Of a stretch of DNA of 64,000 nucleotides, positions 36,980-46,332 are shown one piece after another. Position 1 is the stretch's first letter. Every line of letters begins with the position of its first letter. Location of the stretch: NCBI GenBank assembly GCA_020061105.1, contig JAGUYW010000027.1, forward strand, positions 32,194-96,193. The letters are read 5' to 3'. The position numbers were made by a program, and so were the translations under genes. Source of the stretch: Anaerolineales bacterium. GTDB taxonomy: Bacteria > Chloroflexota > Anaerolineae > Anaerolineales > UBA4823. Under the pieces are notes generated by a model. The model did not search any database. It saw only the letters and a list, made by a program, of their open reading frames with translations, and was not told where the DNA came from.

Positions 36980-37036
36980 TGGGAAAAACAAACGGGCATT
37001 GCACGCACCCACGCTTGCGCTTACGTGCTTGCCCGT
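36980..37036 (-). terminator. Terminator-like hairpin after dnaN
   Basis: Long inverted repeat, ACGGGCATTGCACG facing CGTGCTTGCCCGT, then TTTGTTTTT on the minus strand. It lies between the dnaN stop and the next start, so it likely ends dnaN transcription. Confidence 0.72.
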
Positions 37037-37058
37037 CTGGAATGAGTATTTTGCCGAG

Positions 37059-38204
37059 CTAATTGCCCAGGTGCATGGGCATGATAACGTGTAAGAAGTC
37101 GCCTTGCCCGTCTGGAGCGCTGATGGGGCGTAGCACTCCAGGGCTGGTTTCGCTGGTGGTTTCGACCGTGACATTGGGTGTCTTGATCACATCCAGCACT
37201 TCGCGCAAGAAGCGTACATTGAAGGCGATCAGCAGGGCAGGGCCTTCGATGGTTGCGTCGACGACATTTTGACTGAAGCCAGTCTCTTCGGATTGTCCCG
37301 AAATTTCTACCGCGCCGGGCTTAATGTCGCTGCCGGGGGTGATGTTGATGCGAGCAATATGGGAGCCTTCACGAGCGAAAATCTCAGCCTGTTTGCAGGC
37401 CTTCAGGAAAGAAGCAGTGGAAAGAACGGCGCGGGTATCGCAGCGTTGTGGAATGATCTGTTCGTAGTCGGGGAAGACGCCTTCGATTAACTGTGACACC
37501 AGTTCGATGTCGCGCAGGCGAAAGATCACCTGGCCGCGTCCCGGCGGAAGCACCATCGAAACTTGCTGATCGCCATCGCTGGCGATGCGCGCCAGTTCGC
37601 TCAACGCGCGCGCCGGCACCACGGCGCTGATCGGGGTCGCTACCGGCGTAGGGAGCAGCGCCTTGCGCACAGATAGACGGAAGCCATCTGCCGCGGCCAT
37701 GGTAATTTCTTGCCCTTTGACCTTGATCAAGACACCGGTCAAGATGGGGCGGGCGTCATCCGTCGAAGCAGCGAAGGCTACTTGATGGATCATCTCCTTT
37801 AAATCGGAGACATTGATTTGTAAGCCTTGCGAAAAATCTGCCACCGGCATAGGGGGGAATTCTTGAGCGTCGATGCATTTAAGATCGGTGTTCGAAGCCC
37901 CACAGCGCAAGTTCAAAGTTTGCGTGCGTATGTTTAGATTCATTTCAACGTTCTTGTCAGATAGCGTGCTGACCAGGTCGACAAACGTGCGCGCCGGTAC
38001 TGTGGTCGAGCCTTCTTCTTGAATTTTTGCGCCGATCCAACAGGTGATGCCCAATTCCAAATTGGTCGCTGAAAGCCGCAGGCGACCTTCGTCCGTTGCT
38101 GTCAGGATATTTGCTAATACGGGCAGCGTACTGCGCGGCGAGACGGCGCGCGAAACGATGCTCAAACCCCGGGCCAAATTCTCTTGCAATACCGTGACTT
38201 TCAT
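37059..38204 (-). CDS. dnaN: DNA polymerase III beta subunit (sliding clamp)
   Basis: Ring-forming clamp that holds Pol III on DNA, 381 aa in three clamp domains. Typical N-terminus 'MKVTVLQENLARGLSIVSRA', 'FVDLVSTLSDKNVEMNL', the inter-domain 'AADGFRLSVRKALL', and C-terminal 'MPMHLGN' close to the canonical 'MPMR(L)' end. Unlike many bacteria, dnaA and recF are not beside it, so this is not an oriC locus as far as the window shows. The Shine-Dalgarno is GAGAGGG. Confidence 0.97.
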   Translation of the reverse strand: MKVTVLQENLARGLSIVSRAVSPRSTLPVLANILTATDEGRLRLSATNLELGITCWIGAKIQEEGSTTVPARTFVDLVSTLSDKNVEMNLNIRTQTLNLRCGASNTDLKCIDAQEFPPMPVADFSQGLQINVSDLKEMIHQVAFAASTDDARPILTGVLIKVKGQEITMAAADGFRLSVRKALLPTPVATPISAVVPARALSELARIASDGDQQVSMVLPPGRGQVIFRLRDIELVSQLIEGVFPDYEQIIPQRCDTRAVLSTASFLKACKQAEIFAREGSHIARINITPGSDIKPGAVEISGQSEETGFSQNVVDATIEGPALLIAFNVRFLREVLDVIKTPNVTVETTSETSPGVLRPISAPDGQGDFLHVIMPMHLGN

Positions 38205-38237
38205 ATGGCAACCCTCTCTTCGTCTGATGTTCTATAG

Positions 38238-38243
38238 AGTATA
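38238..38243 (-). promoter_or_regulatory. -10 candidate for dnaN
   Basis: TATACT on the minus strand, about 34 bases before the dnaN start; no clear -35 hexamer. Confidence 0.35.
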
Positions 38244-38301
38244 CAACGAGTGCGCCCTTTTTACCAGTTAATTTCTTTAGCTGCCTGTAAAGGTGTGCTT
38301 C

Positions 38302-40158
38302 CTATTCTTCTTCAGCCATGCGGCGCACGATCTGGGCAGCCTGACGCGCCATCACTTGGATACCTGGTAGTTTGCCCCACGCCCATACCCAGCCAGTAGC
38401 ATCGCCTGGGATGATCACGCGTTGCCCATCGAAGGCTTGCAGCCATAAACGCAGCGCCTCTTCAGGTTGCGCCAACAACTCGGCCGGCGCGATGACTGCT
38501 CGGGCTGCGGAGAGCGTTTCGTCTGGCGCGCCCTGGCGATAGCGATGCACCGCTACCGGCAGGGCGGGGGCCTGCTGTTTCAAGGCGTTTACCAGGCTGT
38601 CAGCAAAGCTATCTCCGAAACTGTCGTCGTCTGGGGCAAGAATCAGCACTGGGAAATGGGTATGTTGGCGGGAGAGCAAGCGCTGGGCTGAGCGGTTGTC
38701 CTGGCGCAGCAATAAACCGTGAGTAATAAGCAAGGCGCTGAATACCCCCATCAGGCCTATCGCATCCAGGATATTGAAGAGCGGATTTAGGGGAGCGTTG
38801 CCCAGGACGATGCGTAGTAATTCGTAGATCAGAGCGCCAGTTCCTGCCATAACCCCGATGAGGCCGATGAAGATCAAGAGAAACAGGTAACCACGCCGTA
38901 CCACTGAACGGCGGGCCTGGTTGCCTTCAGGGTTGTCTTTGGCTGTTTGCCTTTGGGCCGGCAGGAATGTGTTGAACCAGAGCGGAAAGCCGCTCAATGC
39001 AGCCGCTGCAGCCGCTGTGATATCTCTGGCGATGTTTTGCGGGGTAAGCGCTGTTTGCCCAACTGTCAACGTAATGATTGAAGAAATGAGATTATACAGG
39101 CCGAATATCATCCATAACATTCCCAAAAAGGCCAGGCCATAATGATGGGCGCGTTGTAAGCCGGCGCGGTATTGGAAGAGCGTATCTTCCTGCGGTGGAA
39201 TTGCCCGGCTGGGCAGGTCTGGGCGTAAGGCGCGTTCGTAGACCCACCAAACGAGTCCGAAGGGGATTGCGATGGCCAGCGCTTCTGCAAGGCGGCGCCA
39301 AAGATCATCCCATCCAACCGGCCATCTGGCGATGATTTGGGTTGCCAGGTAGAGCAGCGCTGACGAGAAATTCATGGCTGCCACGAGCGCACCTATGGCG
39401 CAGATAAAAATAATCTGTAGCAGGGCGCTGCGCCGCAGGTGAGAGAGATTTTCCGCCGCTTCACTCCAAGAGCGTTTGCTCAACCGGTGAGTGAAAACCC
39501 ACAAGGGTATTCCGACCATTGCCAGCGCCAGCCCATTTGCCATTTGTGAGGCATCTGGGTTTGCTCTGGGTAGTCCAACCGTCAGCAAATAATTGAAAAT
39601 CATCAACATCCCTGGCAAAGCCAATATGAGAGCGTACGCAACCCATAAGAGCCGGTACAGGCGACGTGTCTCGGGGAATGGCTGGCCTTTTGGCCGGGCT
39701 TGCCAATCGCCTCTCAATAGATAGTACAAGCCGGCGGCGGCTGCCAGGTTTATGGCGATGGCGATCACATTGTCGCTGGCGGTTTGTTCGCTCCCCAGCA
39801 ACCCTTCTCGGATAGGTTGGTTAAACAAACCCAAAAATAAACGATTCAAGATTGCCAGGATGTTTTGAGAAACTGGGATTAGCGTTGCCAGCAGTGCGGA
39901 ATAAAAGAAAAAAGCCCGCGTACGCGCGAAACGTTCATCCGAGTCTTGCATAGCGCTGCGCTGCGCCAACCAGCCATGCAGAAAGAAAACCGGCGCACCT
40001 ACCAGGATCAGCGCCAGCCCACCAGCGAGTAGTTCGCTGCCTTCTTGAGCTTGTACCCCAGCAATAAAAGCGCGCGCCAGCCCGATCACCCCCCATAATA
40101 CTGTCTCCAGACTGACAAACGCAGCGGCGTATAAATACCAGCGGCGCAGGGTTTGCAT
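38302..40158 (-). CDS. Multi-pass membrane protein with DUF5671-like repeats
   Basis: A 618-aa integral membrane protein with roughly 12 or more hydrophobic helices arranged in repeating units that resemble DUF5671: 'YLYAAAFVSLETVLWGVIGL', 'YRLLWVAYALILALPGMLMI' and 'HYGLAFLGMLWMIFGLYNLI' are equivalent. The final 120 residues (about 500-618) are soluble with 'FPVLILAPDDDSFGDSFADS', a segment I cannot place. No transport or enzymatic motif stands out. Good GGAGG precedes the ATG at 40158. Confidence 0.75.
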   Translation of the reverse strand: MQTLRRWYLYAAAFVSLETVLWGVIGLARAFIAGVQAQEGSELLAGGLALILVGAPVFFLHGWLAQRSAMQDSDERFARTRAFFFYSALLATLIPVSQNILAILNRLFLGLFNQPIREGLLGSEQTASDNVIAIAINLAAAAGLYYLLRGDWQARPKGQPFPETRRLYRLLWVAYALILALPGMLMIFNYLLTVGLPRANPDASQMANGLALAMVGIPLWVFTHRLSKRSWSEAAENLSHLRRSALLQIIFICAIGALVAAMNFSSALLYLATQIIARWPVGWDDLWRRLAEALAIAIPFGLVWWVYERALRPDLPSRAIPPQEDTLFQYRAGLQRAHHYGLAFLGMLWMIFGLYNLISSIITLTVGQTALTPQNIARDITAAAAAALSGFPLWFNTFLPAQRQTAKDNPEGNQARRSVVRRGYLFLLIFIGLIGVMAGTGALIYELLRIVLGNAPLNPLFNILDAIGLMGVFSALLITHGLLLRQDNRSAQRLLSRQHTHFPVLILAPDDDSFGDSFADSLVNALKQQAPALPVAVHRYRQGAPDETLSAARAVIAPAELLAQPEEALRLWLQAFDGQRVIIPGDATGWVWAWGKLPGIQVMARQAAQIVRRMAEEE

Positions 40159-40308
40159 ATTGTCCTCCAGTCGCCCGGTTGCGGCCGGAGCGGCTTATCA
40201 TGGGTGTAGAAACGATGAGCCCCCGTGTGCTTCCAATGCCCCGATTTTAGTAGATTACCGTGTAGTTGGCAAGCCTTGTTTCGCCGCACTTTTTCTTTAT
40301 TAAGCAAA

Positions 40309-40333
40309 GGAAGGGCAGCCTGGCTGCCCTTCC
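40309..40333 (-). terminator. Hairpin after glutamate dehydrogenase
   Basis: Ten-bp stem GGAAGGGCAG / CTGCCCTTCC with a five-base loop, followed on the minus strand by TTTGCTTAATAAAG, a weak U-tract. Located 23 bases past the stop. Confidence 0.68.
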
Positions 40334-40355
40334 GGTGGATTTTATTCGAATTGGT

Positions 40356-41642
40356 CTAGATCCAGCCGCGTAGTTCCATGGCTTTCACCACGCGGTTGAT
40401 TGCCACCATATAGGCAGCGTCGCGCATGAAGACTTTCTCGCCTTCCGACATTTCCAGGACGCTGTTGAAAGCCTGGGTCATTTTGGTATCCAGGCGTTGT
40501 AACACTTCTTCGCGCGTCCAATAATAATTCATATCGTTCTGCACGCCTTCGAAGTAAGAAACGGTCACACCGCCGGCGTTGCACAAAAAGTCGGGCACAA
40601 CAAAGATGTTGTTGCGCTTGAAGACCTCGTCCGCCTCAGGAGTAGTCGGACCATTGGCGCCTTCAGCGACAATCCGTACCCGGCTGCTCACCCGCTTGAC
40701 GCTCTCCGCATTGATCTGCCCTTCCAAAGCGCCGGGCAGCAAGACATCCGCCTCTTTGGTGATCCAGGCGTCGCCTTCTTCGATGATATAGCCAGCCTTG
40801 CGAGCTTGCTCTTTGTCGATTGAGCCGTACTGGTCGGTGATCGATTGCAGGAACTTCGGGTCGACACCCTTGGGATGGCTGACAGTATAGGCGGCGCGGT
40901 CGGCGCGATCCCAATAGGAAACACAAGCCACTGTACCGCCCAGCAATTTGTTAAAACCGATGGCGGCATACTGGGAAACATTGCCGAAGCCCTGAATGGC
41001 GACAACAGATTTGGCCGGATCAATTTTGAGGTGTTTCATAGCTTCACGTACAGCAAAGATCGCCCCAAACCCGGTAGCTTCTGTGCGGCCTAACGAACCG
41101 CCGCCGCCCACAGGTTTGCCAGTGATCACGCCAGGCGTGTATTGCCCGACCAACTTAGAGTATTCGTCCATCATCCAGCCCATCATTTGCGGGGTGGTGC
41201 CCACATCGGGGGCGGGAACATCCTGGCGCGGGCCGATATTGCGCCACATCTGGCCCACCCAGCCGCGGCACAACTTTTCTTTTTCGGTTACCGAAAGGGT
41301 CGCCGGGTCTACTGGAACGCCGCCCTTGCCGCCGCCCAACGGAATATCGGCTACAGCGCATTTCCAGGTCATCCACATCGCCAGGGCGCGCACAGTATCC
41401 AAAGTTTCAGATGGGTGGAAGCGGATACCGCCTTTGGCTGGGCCGCGCACATCATTGTGCTGCACGCGATAACCGAAGAACAATCGTATGGAACCATCAT
41501 CCATCCGCACTGGAATTTCGAACTTGAATTCTCTGGAAGGCCAACGCAAAATTTCGGCTACTTGTGGATCCATATTCAGTTGTTTGGCGACATGGTCGAA
41601 TTGGGCCTGCGCCATTTGGAAAGCGTTAATTAAGTCAGACAT
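40356..41642 (-). CDS. gdhA: Glutamate dehydrogenase (Glu/Leu/Phe/Val family)
   Basis: Reversibly deaminates glutamate to 2-oxoglutarate with NAD(P). 428 aa. The dimerisation and substrate part shows 'GPAKGGIRFHPSETLDTVRA' and 'PLGGGKGGVPVDP' (catalytic Lys region); the Rossmann half starts near 195 with 'VAIQGFGNVSQYAAI'. The size and motifs fit the hexameric subfamily of about 420 residues. Cofactor preference is not readable. A promoter and a GC hairpin lie in the 186-bp gap upstream, with the hairpin inside the predicted leader. Confidence 0.95.
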   Translation of the reverse strand: MSDLINAFQMAQAQFDHVAKQLNMDPQVAEILRWPSREFKFEIPVRMDDGSIRLFFGYRVQHNDVRGPAKGGIRFHPSETLDTVRALAMWMTWKCAVADIPLGGGKGGVPVDPATLSVTEKEKLCRGWVGQMWRNIGPRQDVPAPDVGTTPQMMGWMMDEYSKLVGQYTPGVITGKPVGGGGSLGRTEATGFGAIFAVREAMKHLKIDPAKSVVAIQGFGNVSQYAAIGFNKLLGGTVACVSYWDRADRAAYTVSHPKGVDPKFLQSITDQYGSIDKEQARKAGYIIEEGDAWITKEADVLLPGALEGQINAESVKRVSSRVRIVAEGANGPTTPEADEVFKRNNIFVVPDFLCNAGGVTVSYFEGVQNDMNYYWTREEVLQRLDTKMTQAFNSVLEMSEGEKVFMRDAAYMVAINRVVKAMELRGWI

Positions 41643-41685
41643 TCGGGTTTTCTCCTGATTGGTAAATTATTCTCTGATACAAAAT

Positions 41686-41714
41686 AAGCGGGCGCACCGG
41701 TATGGCGCCCGCTT
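41686..41714 (-). terminator. Strong hairpin in the gatB-gdh gap (terminator or leader attenuator)
   Basis: Stem AAGCGGGCGC / GCGCCCGCTT with a nine-base loop, then ATTTTGTATC on the minus strand. It can end gatB transcription, but it also lies downstream of the gdh promoter (41798-41770) and upstream of the gdh start, so it would be in the gdh leader. Confidence 0.8.
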
Positions 41715-41769
41715 CGAATTATGGAATATGCCGGCTTACGATGCGCATTTCATCTATCCTGCTAATATT

Positions 41770-41798
41770 AGGATACTAGATGTCTGACAATTCGTCAA
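41770..41798 (-). promoter_or_regulatory. Sigma70-type promoter of glutamate dehydrogenase
   Basis: Minus strand TTGACG (41798-41793), 17-bp spacer and TATCCT (41775-41770). Transcription would start near 41763, giving a leader of about 120 nt that contains the hairpin at 41686-41714. TGAC-N5-GTCA straddles the -35. Confidence 0.65.
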
Positions 41799-41827
41799 TA
41801 TGACGGAATGCCATCTTCGGCGTGACA

Positions 41828-43282
41828 TTATTCATATCCTGCTTTTAAGGCGTTCAGTTGTTGTTCCAGTTCGGCTTGCAGAACTTGCGGGTTGGCCTGG
41901 CCTTTAGCGGCTCGCATGACCTGTCCGAATAACCAGCGCGCCAGGTTTTCTTTGCCGTTCAAATAGGCTTTGACCTCCTCGGGGTGATCGTCTACCACTC
42001 CCGCTACCAGCCCGGCGATGTGATCCCGGTCTGAAATTTGGCGCCAACCGTGTTGGGCGATGATGGTTTCCGCGGATTGGCCGCTGGAAAACATCTCAGC
42101 CAGGGCGATTTTGGCGGTATTTTGGTTGATTTCCCCGGCGTTCAGAATGCGCAGCAGACCGGCCAGCGCTTGCGGGGTGATTGGGCATCCCTCGATTCCC
42201 AAGCCTTCCTGATTCAGCAAGCCGAAGAGATCGCCGCTGATCCAGTTTGCAATCATGGTGAGGGGCGTGCCATTTGCCGCTCTTACGACAGCTTCAAAGT
42301 AATCAGCGGCGGCAGGTTCTACGGTCAGTACCCCGGCTGTGTAATCGCTCAAACCATAGTGTTCTTGAAAGCGCTGCAATCTGGCGGCGGGCAGTTCTGG
42401 CAACCCTGCGGCAATTGATTGCAACCACTGGGCTTCGACCAATAAGGGGGGCAGGTCGGGTTCGGGGAAATAACGGTAATCTTGCTCGGCTTCTTTGCTG
42501 CGCTGGGCCACCGTAACGCCGCGCCCTTCGTCCCAACCGCGTGTCTCTTGCAGAACTACTCCGCCGTGTTGCAAAACCTGGCTTTGGCGTTGGATTTCAT
42601 AATCCACTGCTCGCTCCAGCGCTCTAAAGCTATTCAGGTTCTTGATTTCGGTGCGAGTCCCCAGCCTTTCGCTGCCGGTTGGTCGCAGGGAGATGTTGGG
42701 CTCGATGCGCATCACGCCTTTCTGCATATCGCCTGAATTGACCCCCAGGTAGCGCAGCACGGAACGCAAAGCCACCGCGTAGGCGCGTACTTCCTCGGCT
42801 GAGCGCAGGTCGGGCTCAGTGACGATCTCAAGCAGCGGCACCCCGGCGCGATTTAAATCCACCAGGGTGTAGTTTTCGAAATGGGTGAGCTTGCCTGTGT
42901 CTTCCTCCAGATGCACGCGGCGGATGCGCACCAATTTCTCGCCTTGAGAAGTGTGGATGAGCAGCCGCCCATGCCGGGCAAGCGGCTCTTCATATTGCGA
43001 AATTTGGTAGCCCTTGGGGAGATCGGGATAGAAGTAGTTTTTGCGGGCAAAGATGCTGCGCTGGTTGACCTGGCATTGCAAGGCCAGCGCCACCCGCAAA
43101 CCATACTCTACGGCGCGCTGGTTGACTACCGGCAGTACGCCGGGCATGCCCGCACACACCGGGCAGACGACAATATTGGGTTCGGCCTGGGTCGAATCGA
43201 CCACCGGACAAGCGCAGAACATTTTCGATTGCGTTTGCAGTTCGGCGTGAATTTCCAGGCCGATGACCGGTTCGTAATGCAT
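41828..43282 (-). CDS. gatB: Aspartyl/glutamyl-tRNA amidotransferase subunit B
   Basis: Kinase/amidotransferase subunit of GatCAB, which converts mischarged Glu-tRNA(Gln) and Asp-tRNA(Asn). 484 aa starting at '[20 protein letters not shown]' (ATG 43282, AGGAG upstream; the ORF track runs on into the aminotransferase gene). Zinc motif '[20 protein letters not shown]' is present, as are '[15 protein letters not shown]' and the C-terminal GatB/YqeY domain (about 335-484). gatA and gatC are not in the window. Last gene of a four-gene minus-strand operon. Confidence 0.97.
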   Translation of the reverse strand: MHYEPVIGLEIHAELQTQSKMFCACPVVDSTQAEPNIVVCPVCAGMPGVLPVVNQRAVEYGLRVALALQCQVNQRSIFARKNYFYPDLPKGYQISQYEEPLARHGRLLIHTSQGEKLVRIRRVHLEEDTGKLTHFENYTLVDLNRAGVPLLEIVTEPDLRSAEEVRAYAVALRSVLRYLGVNSGDMQKGVMRIEPNISLRPTGSERLGTRTEIKNLNSFRALERAVDYEIQRQSQVLQHGGVVLQETRGWDEGRGVTVAQRSKEAEQDYRYFPEPDLPPLLVEAQWLQSIAAGLPELPAARLQRFQEHYGLSDYTAGVLTVEPAAADYFEAVVRAANGTPLTMIANWISGDLFGLLNQEGLGIEGCPITPQALAGLLRILNAGEINQNTAKIALAEMFSSGQSAETIIAQHGWRQISDRDHIAGLVAGVVDDHPEEVKAYLNGKENLARWLFGQVMRAAKGQANPQVLQAELEQQLNALKAGYE

Positions 43283-43301
43283 GTTACTCCTGGAGTATGG
43301 A

Positions 43302-44468
43302 TTAGCCGTGGCGCTGCATAAAATGATCGATGCGCCGCAGCGCCTCTTCGATTTTTTCATAGGCCGTGGCGTAGGAGCAGCGCACGAAGCCTTCACCGCC
43401 AGAGCCAAAAGCCGAACCGGGCACCACGGCTACTTTCTCTTCTTCTAAAAGCTTCTGGGCGAAGGTATCGTCATCCATCCCGGAGACTTTGATATTGGGG
43501 AAGGCGTAGAACGCTCCGCGTGGCTCGAAGGTGGGCAACCCCAGGCGATTCATGCCATTGACGATCAACTGGCGCCGGCGATCGTATTCGGCGACCATAT
43601 CCTGCACATATTGCTCTCCGCAGCACAGGGCTTCCAGGGCGGCGGCCTGGGCTGTAGTAGGCGCAGACATGATGGTATATTGGTGAATGCGCAGCAGTCC
43701 CACCATGGTTTCTGCCGGCCCGCAGGCGTAGCCAATGCGCCAGCCCGTCATGGCGTAATCTTTTGAAAAGCCGCCCAGGGTCAGGGTGCGCTGGCGCGCG
43801 CCTGGCAAGGAGGCAAAGCATACATGCTCGCCGCCATAAACCAGGCGGTCGTAAATTTCGTCTGAGATGACGATCAGGTCGTGCTCCTCGGCCATTTTGA
43901 GTACTTCTAACAAGGTTTCTCGCGAAGCCACTGCGCCGGTCGGATTATTCGGATAACCAACTAAAATTGCCTTTGTGCGTGGGGTGATGGCTGCTCGCAG
44001 GGCTGCCAGGTTGGGTTGGAAGTTGTCCTCCACCCGGCTGGGAATCTCTACCGGTACACCCCCGGCCAAAATTACCTCCGGTTGGTAAGCTACAAAGCAA
44101 GGAGTCGGGATCAGCACTTCCTGCCCGGGTTCCAGAATCGCCGTGAGCGCCAGGTATAAGGCCTCCGATACACCCACGGTGATCACAATTTCGGATAGCG
44201 GGTCATACTCTACGCCATACAGGTTCTTCAGGTTGTCTGCCAGGGCTTTGCGTAATTCGAGAGTTCCGGAATTGGAAGTGTAGTGGGTCTCGCCTCGTTG
44301 CAGTGAGGCGATGCCTGCTTGCAAGATGGGCTCAGGCGTCTTGAAATCCGGTTCACCGATTCCAAGCGAGATGACATCTTTCATGGTCGCCACAATGTCG
44401 AAAAATTTGCGAATACCTGAGGGCTTCAAGGTTGCCACCCGGTTGGCAAGGTAATTGGTTTGACTCAC
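43302..44468 (-). CDS. Class I PLP-dependent aminotransferase
   Basis: Aspartate-aminotransferase-fold enzyme (subgroup I alpha/gamma), 388 aa. Motifs: '[17 protein letters not shown]', '[20 protein letters not shown]', '[13 protein letters not shown]' and the Schiff-base Lys in '[16 protein letters not shown]'. Substrate is not resolvable; aspartate or aromatic amino acids are typical. Nineteen bases separate it from gatB downstream. Shares the operon with DUF6504 and a nucleotidyltransferase upstream. Confidence 0.92.
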   Translation of the reverse strand: MSQTNYLANRVATLKPSGIRKFFDIVATMKDVISLGIGEPDFKTPEPILQAGIASLQRGETHYTSNSGTLELRKALADNLKNLYGVEYDPLSEIVITVGVSEALYLALTAILEPGQEVLIPTPCFVAYQPEVILAGGVPVEIPSRVEDNFQPNLAALRAAITPRTKAILVGYPNNPTGAVASRETLLEVLKMAEEHDLIVISDEIYDRLVYGGEHVCFASLPGARQRTLTLGGFSKDYAMTGWRIGYACGPAETMVGLLRIHQYTIMSAPTTAQAAALEALCCGEQYVQDMVAEYDRRRQLIVNGMNRLGLPTFEPRGAFYAFPNIKVSGMDDDTFAQKLLEEEKVAVVPGSAFGSGGEGFVRCSYATAYEKIEEALRRIDHFMQRHG

Positions 44469-44525
44469 ATTAGCTCCTTTTTTCTTGTTTGGATTAGGTT
44501 GGTCATTGAGAGTTTGGTAAAAAAT

Positions 44526-44738
44526 TTAGATTTCTCGGATTTCCCAGCTATCTTCTGCTTCGTGATAAATCAGTTCGAAAGGCGCGCCGCTGCTTGTTTG
44601 CACTCGAAAGGCCGGCCCTTGCGGCGCGCGCCAGCGAGCCAGCACTTTTTCCACAACCTGCCGCTGTCCTCGCCAGTGAAATGCTGTGGGAAGGTCTGCA
44701 TATTGCCCACTAGAAAAGCACTCAACCTGGTCACTCAC
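44526..44738 (-). CDS. DUF6504-like small protein
   Basis: A 70-aa protein, acidic and beta-rich, with a pattern of conserved Trp: 'PTAFHWRGQRQVVEKVLARW' and 'GAPFELIYHEAEDSWEIREI'. I recognise this as DUF6504-like; function unknown. It lies two bases after the nucleotidyltransferase stop and 57 bases before the aminotransferase, so it is co-transcribed. Confidence 0.75.
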   Translation of the reverse strand: MSDQVECFSSGQYADLPTAFHWRGQRQVVEKVLARWRAPQGPAFRVQTSSGAPFELIYHEAEDSWEIREI

Positions 44739-44740
44739 GG

Positions 44741-45754
44741 CTAGAGGGTGATTTCTGTATTATCACCGGCGTTTACGACCCCGGGCCGCCGCGTCAGATG
44801 CACCCGGCGTCCTACCAGCGAGTTTTCCAGGATCACACCACTGGCTAACGAGTCGTCTTCCAGAATCGACTCGCGGATGATGCTCTGGCTGACCCGGCAG
44901 CCTGCGCCGAGTGATACATTGGGGCCCAGAATCGATTCGCACACTTGCACAGTTGGATGGATAAACACAGGCGGGATGATGACAACATCCGACCGTTCGC
45001 TGATCTGGGCGCTGTTGTCGCGGCCGTTGTTCAGCAAGTAACGGTTGGTTTCTAACAACGCTTCTGGCGTGCCGGCATCCAGCCACACTTCGACCCGTTG
45101 AGTACGCATCTTTAGTCCGCCTTCTAGCAAGATGTTGATGGCATCCACCAGGTAGAATTCACCCTTTAGCTGAATATCTCGCCGCATCTGCTCATCGATG
45201 GCGTCGATGAGAGCGCGAGAGTCTTTGAAATAATAAAAGCCCACCACCGCCAGGTTGTTGCTGACATTTTTCGGCTTCTCGATTAATTGTTTCACCCAAC
45301 CATCTTCACCTTCCACAGCCACGCCAAACCGGCGCGGGTCAGGGACAGGGCGTACCCAGGCCACTGCATCGGCCTGCTCGTCGGCCAGGATAGATAGATC
45401 GGTGCGGATTAACGTGTCTGCAAAGACCACTAACATGGCGCCATCCAGGTGTTGCTCTGCAAGTTTGATGGCATGCGATTGGCCGCGCGGGTTTTCTTGG
45501 GTTACATAATGCGCTTTCAGGTGTGGGTAACATCCCCGGATGTGGTTTTCGATTTGCTCACCCAGGTATCCAACGATATTGACCAGTTCGATATCGTTGG
45601 GGTTGGGCAGGCTGGAAAGGCTGTCCAGAACATGATCGAGCACTGCCTTACCTGCTACGCTGACCAGTTGCTTGGGTTTACTCCAGGTTTGCGGGCGCAA
45701 CCGGGTGCCCAAGCCTGCCATGGGAATGACAACTTTCAAGGTTGAATTTGCCAT
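44741..45754 (-). CDS. Sugar-1-phosphate nucleotidyltransferase
   Basis: Activates a sugar phosphate to an NDP-sugar. 337 aa: nucleotidyltransferase domain about 1-240 with 'VVIPMAGLGTRLRPQTWSKP', 'VFADTLIRTDLS', 'VVGFYYFKD' and 'KGEFYLVDAINILLEGG', then a left-handed beta-helix tail (about 255-335) made of hexapeptide-like repeats ('PPVFIHPTVQVCESILGPNV'). The catalytic core lacks the strict first-line 'GGxGTRL' (here 'GLGTRL'). GlmU/RmlA-type but sugar not defined. First gene of the operon with DUF6504, aminotransferase and gatB. Confidence 0.93.
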   Translation of the reverse strand: MANSTLKVVIPMAGLGTRLRPQTWSKPKQLVSVAGKAVLDHVLDSLSSLPNPNDIELVNIVGYLGEQIENHIRGCYPHLKAHYVTQENPRGQSHAIKLAEQHLDGAMLVVFADTLIRTDLSILADEQADAVAWVRPVPDPRRFGVAVEGEDGWVKQLIEKPKNVSNNLAVVGFYYFKDSRALIDAIDEQMRRDIQLKGEFYLVDAINILLEGGLKMRTQRVEVWLDAGTPEALLETNRYLLNNGRDNSAQISERSDVVIIPPVFIHPTVQVCESILGPNVSLGAGCRVSQSIIRESILEDDSLASGVILENSLVGRRVHLTRRPGVVNAGDNTEITL

Positions 45755-45779
45755 AGGATACTCGCTTTCGCTTGCAATA

Positions 45780-45797
45780 ATTTGACGCCATTTGACG
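45780..45797. repeat. 10-bp direct repeat ATTTGACG-N2-ATTTGACG
   Basis: Two copies of ATTTGACG spaced exactly 10 bp, in the leader between the -10 and the start of the nucleotidyltransferase gene. Same-face helical spacing suits a dimeric or tandem DNA-binding regulator. No known box is matched. Confidence 0.35.
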
Positions 45798-45809
45798 GGC
45801 GTTAGCGCA

Positions 45810-45815
45810 ATTATA
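45810..45815 (-). promoter_or_regulatory. -10 of the nucleotidyltransferase operon
   Basis: TATAAT on the minus strand, about 55 bases before the start. No -35 of note. Confidence 0.45.
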
Positions 45816-45853
45816 CCCCGGGCTGAGCGCGGCTAAGGCATTTGCTGGCATTA

Positions 45854-45862
45854 TGATATAAT
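45854..45862 (+). promoter_or_regulatory. Extended -10 promoter of the STAS/RsbW/phosphatase operon
   Basis: TGATATAAT is a full extended -10, 53 bases before the STAS gene ATG. The divergent promoter for the nucleotidyltransferase operon is about 40 bp away. Confidence 0.6.
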
Positions 45863-45915
45863 CTACGTCAAATCTTTTTTGCACCTGGAGTCATAAAGAA
45901 GCGGAGGCCTTTGCC

Positions 45916-46251
45916 ATGGAAGTTACAACCATTGAATACAAACATTGCGACATGATCAAAATCAGAGGGCGAATTGATAGCTCGACAGCCGCTCAACTGT
46001 CCGACGCATTGGATAGCGTTATCGATCAGGGGCGCTTCAAAATCGTCATTGATATGAACGATGTGGAATATATGTCCAGCGCAGGGTTGCGAGTTTTGAT
46101 CGGCGCGCAAAAATCGTGTAAGCGTTATAACCGCGGCGAAGTTGTCCTGGCTTTGGTGCCCAAGCGCATTTACGACGCCCTGGAGTTGGCCGGTTTTGTG
46201 CCATTGTTCCGTTTCCACGATGACCTGTTGGCTGCAGTAGGTAGCTTTTAG
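45916..46251 (+). CDS. STAS-domain anti-sigma factor antagonist
   Basis: RsbV/SpoIIAA-like anti-anti-sigma factor, 111 aa. The STAS fold holds 'KIRGRIDSSTAAQLSDALDS' and the signature 'DVEYMSSAGLRVLIGAQKSC', with the Ser in 'SSAG' as the expected phosphorylation site. When dephosphorylated it should bind the RsbW-like kinase and free its target sigma factor. Shine-Dalgarno-like GGAGG (45902) precedes the ATG. First gene in a three-gene operon. Confidence 0.95.
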   Translation: MEVTTIEYKHCDMIKIRGRIDSSTAAQLSDALDSVIDQGRFKIVIDMNDVEYMSSAGLRVLIGAQKSCKRYNRGEVVLALVPKRIYDALELAGFVPLFRFHDDLLAAVGSF

Positions 46252-46332
46252 GATTAAGATCCCTTTACACCGTACAAGGCTGGAGGGATAAGTTACCTTC
46301 AGCCTTCCTGTTTGGCTTATTGTTATGGCCTG

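Noticed and set aside
37059-38204. Replication origin next to dnaN
   Set aside because: dnaA is not adjacent and no clustered DnaA boxes are visible near dnaN.
41828-43282. Complete gatCAB operon
   Set aside because: Only gatB is present; the upstream genes are an aminotransferase, DUF6504 and a nucleotidyltransferase.
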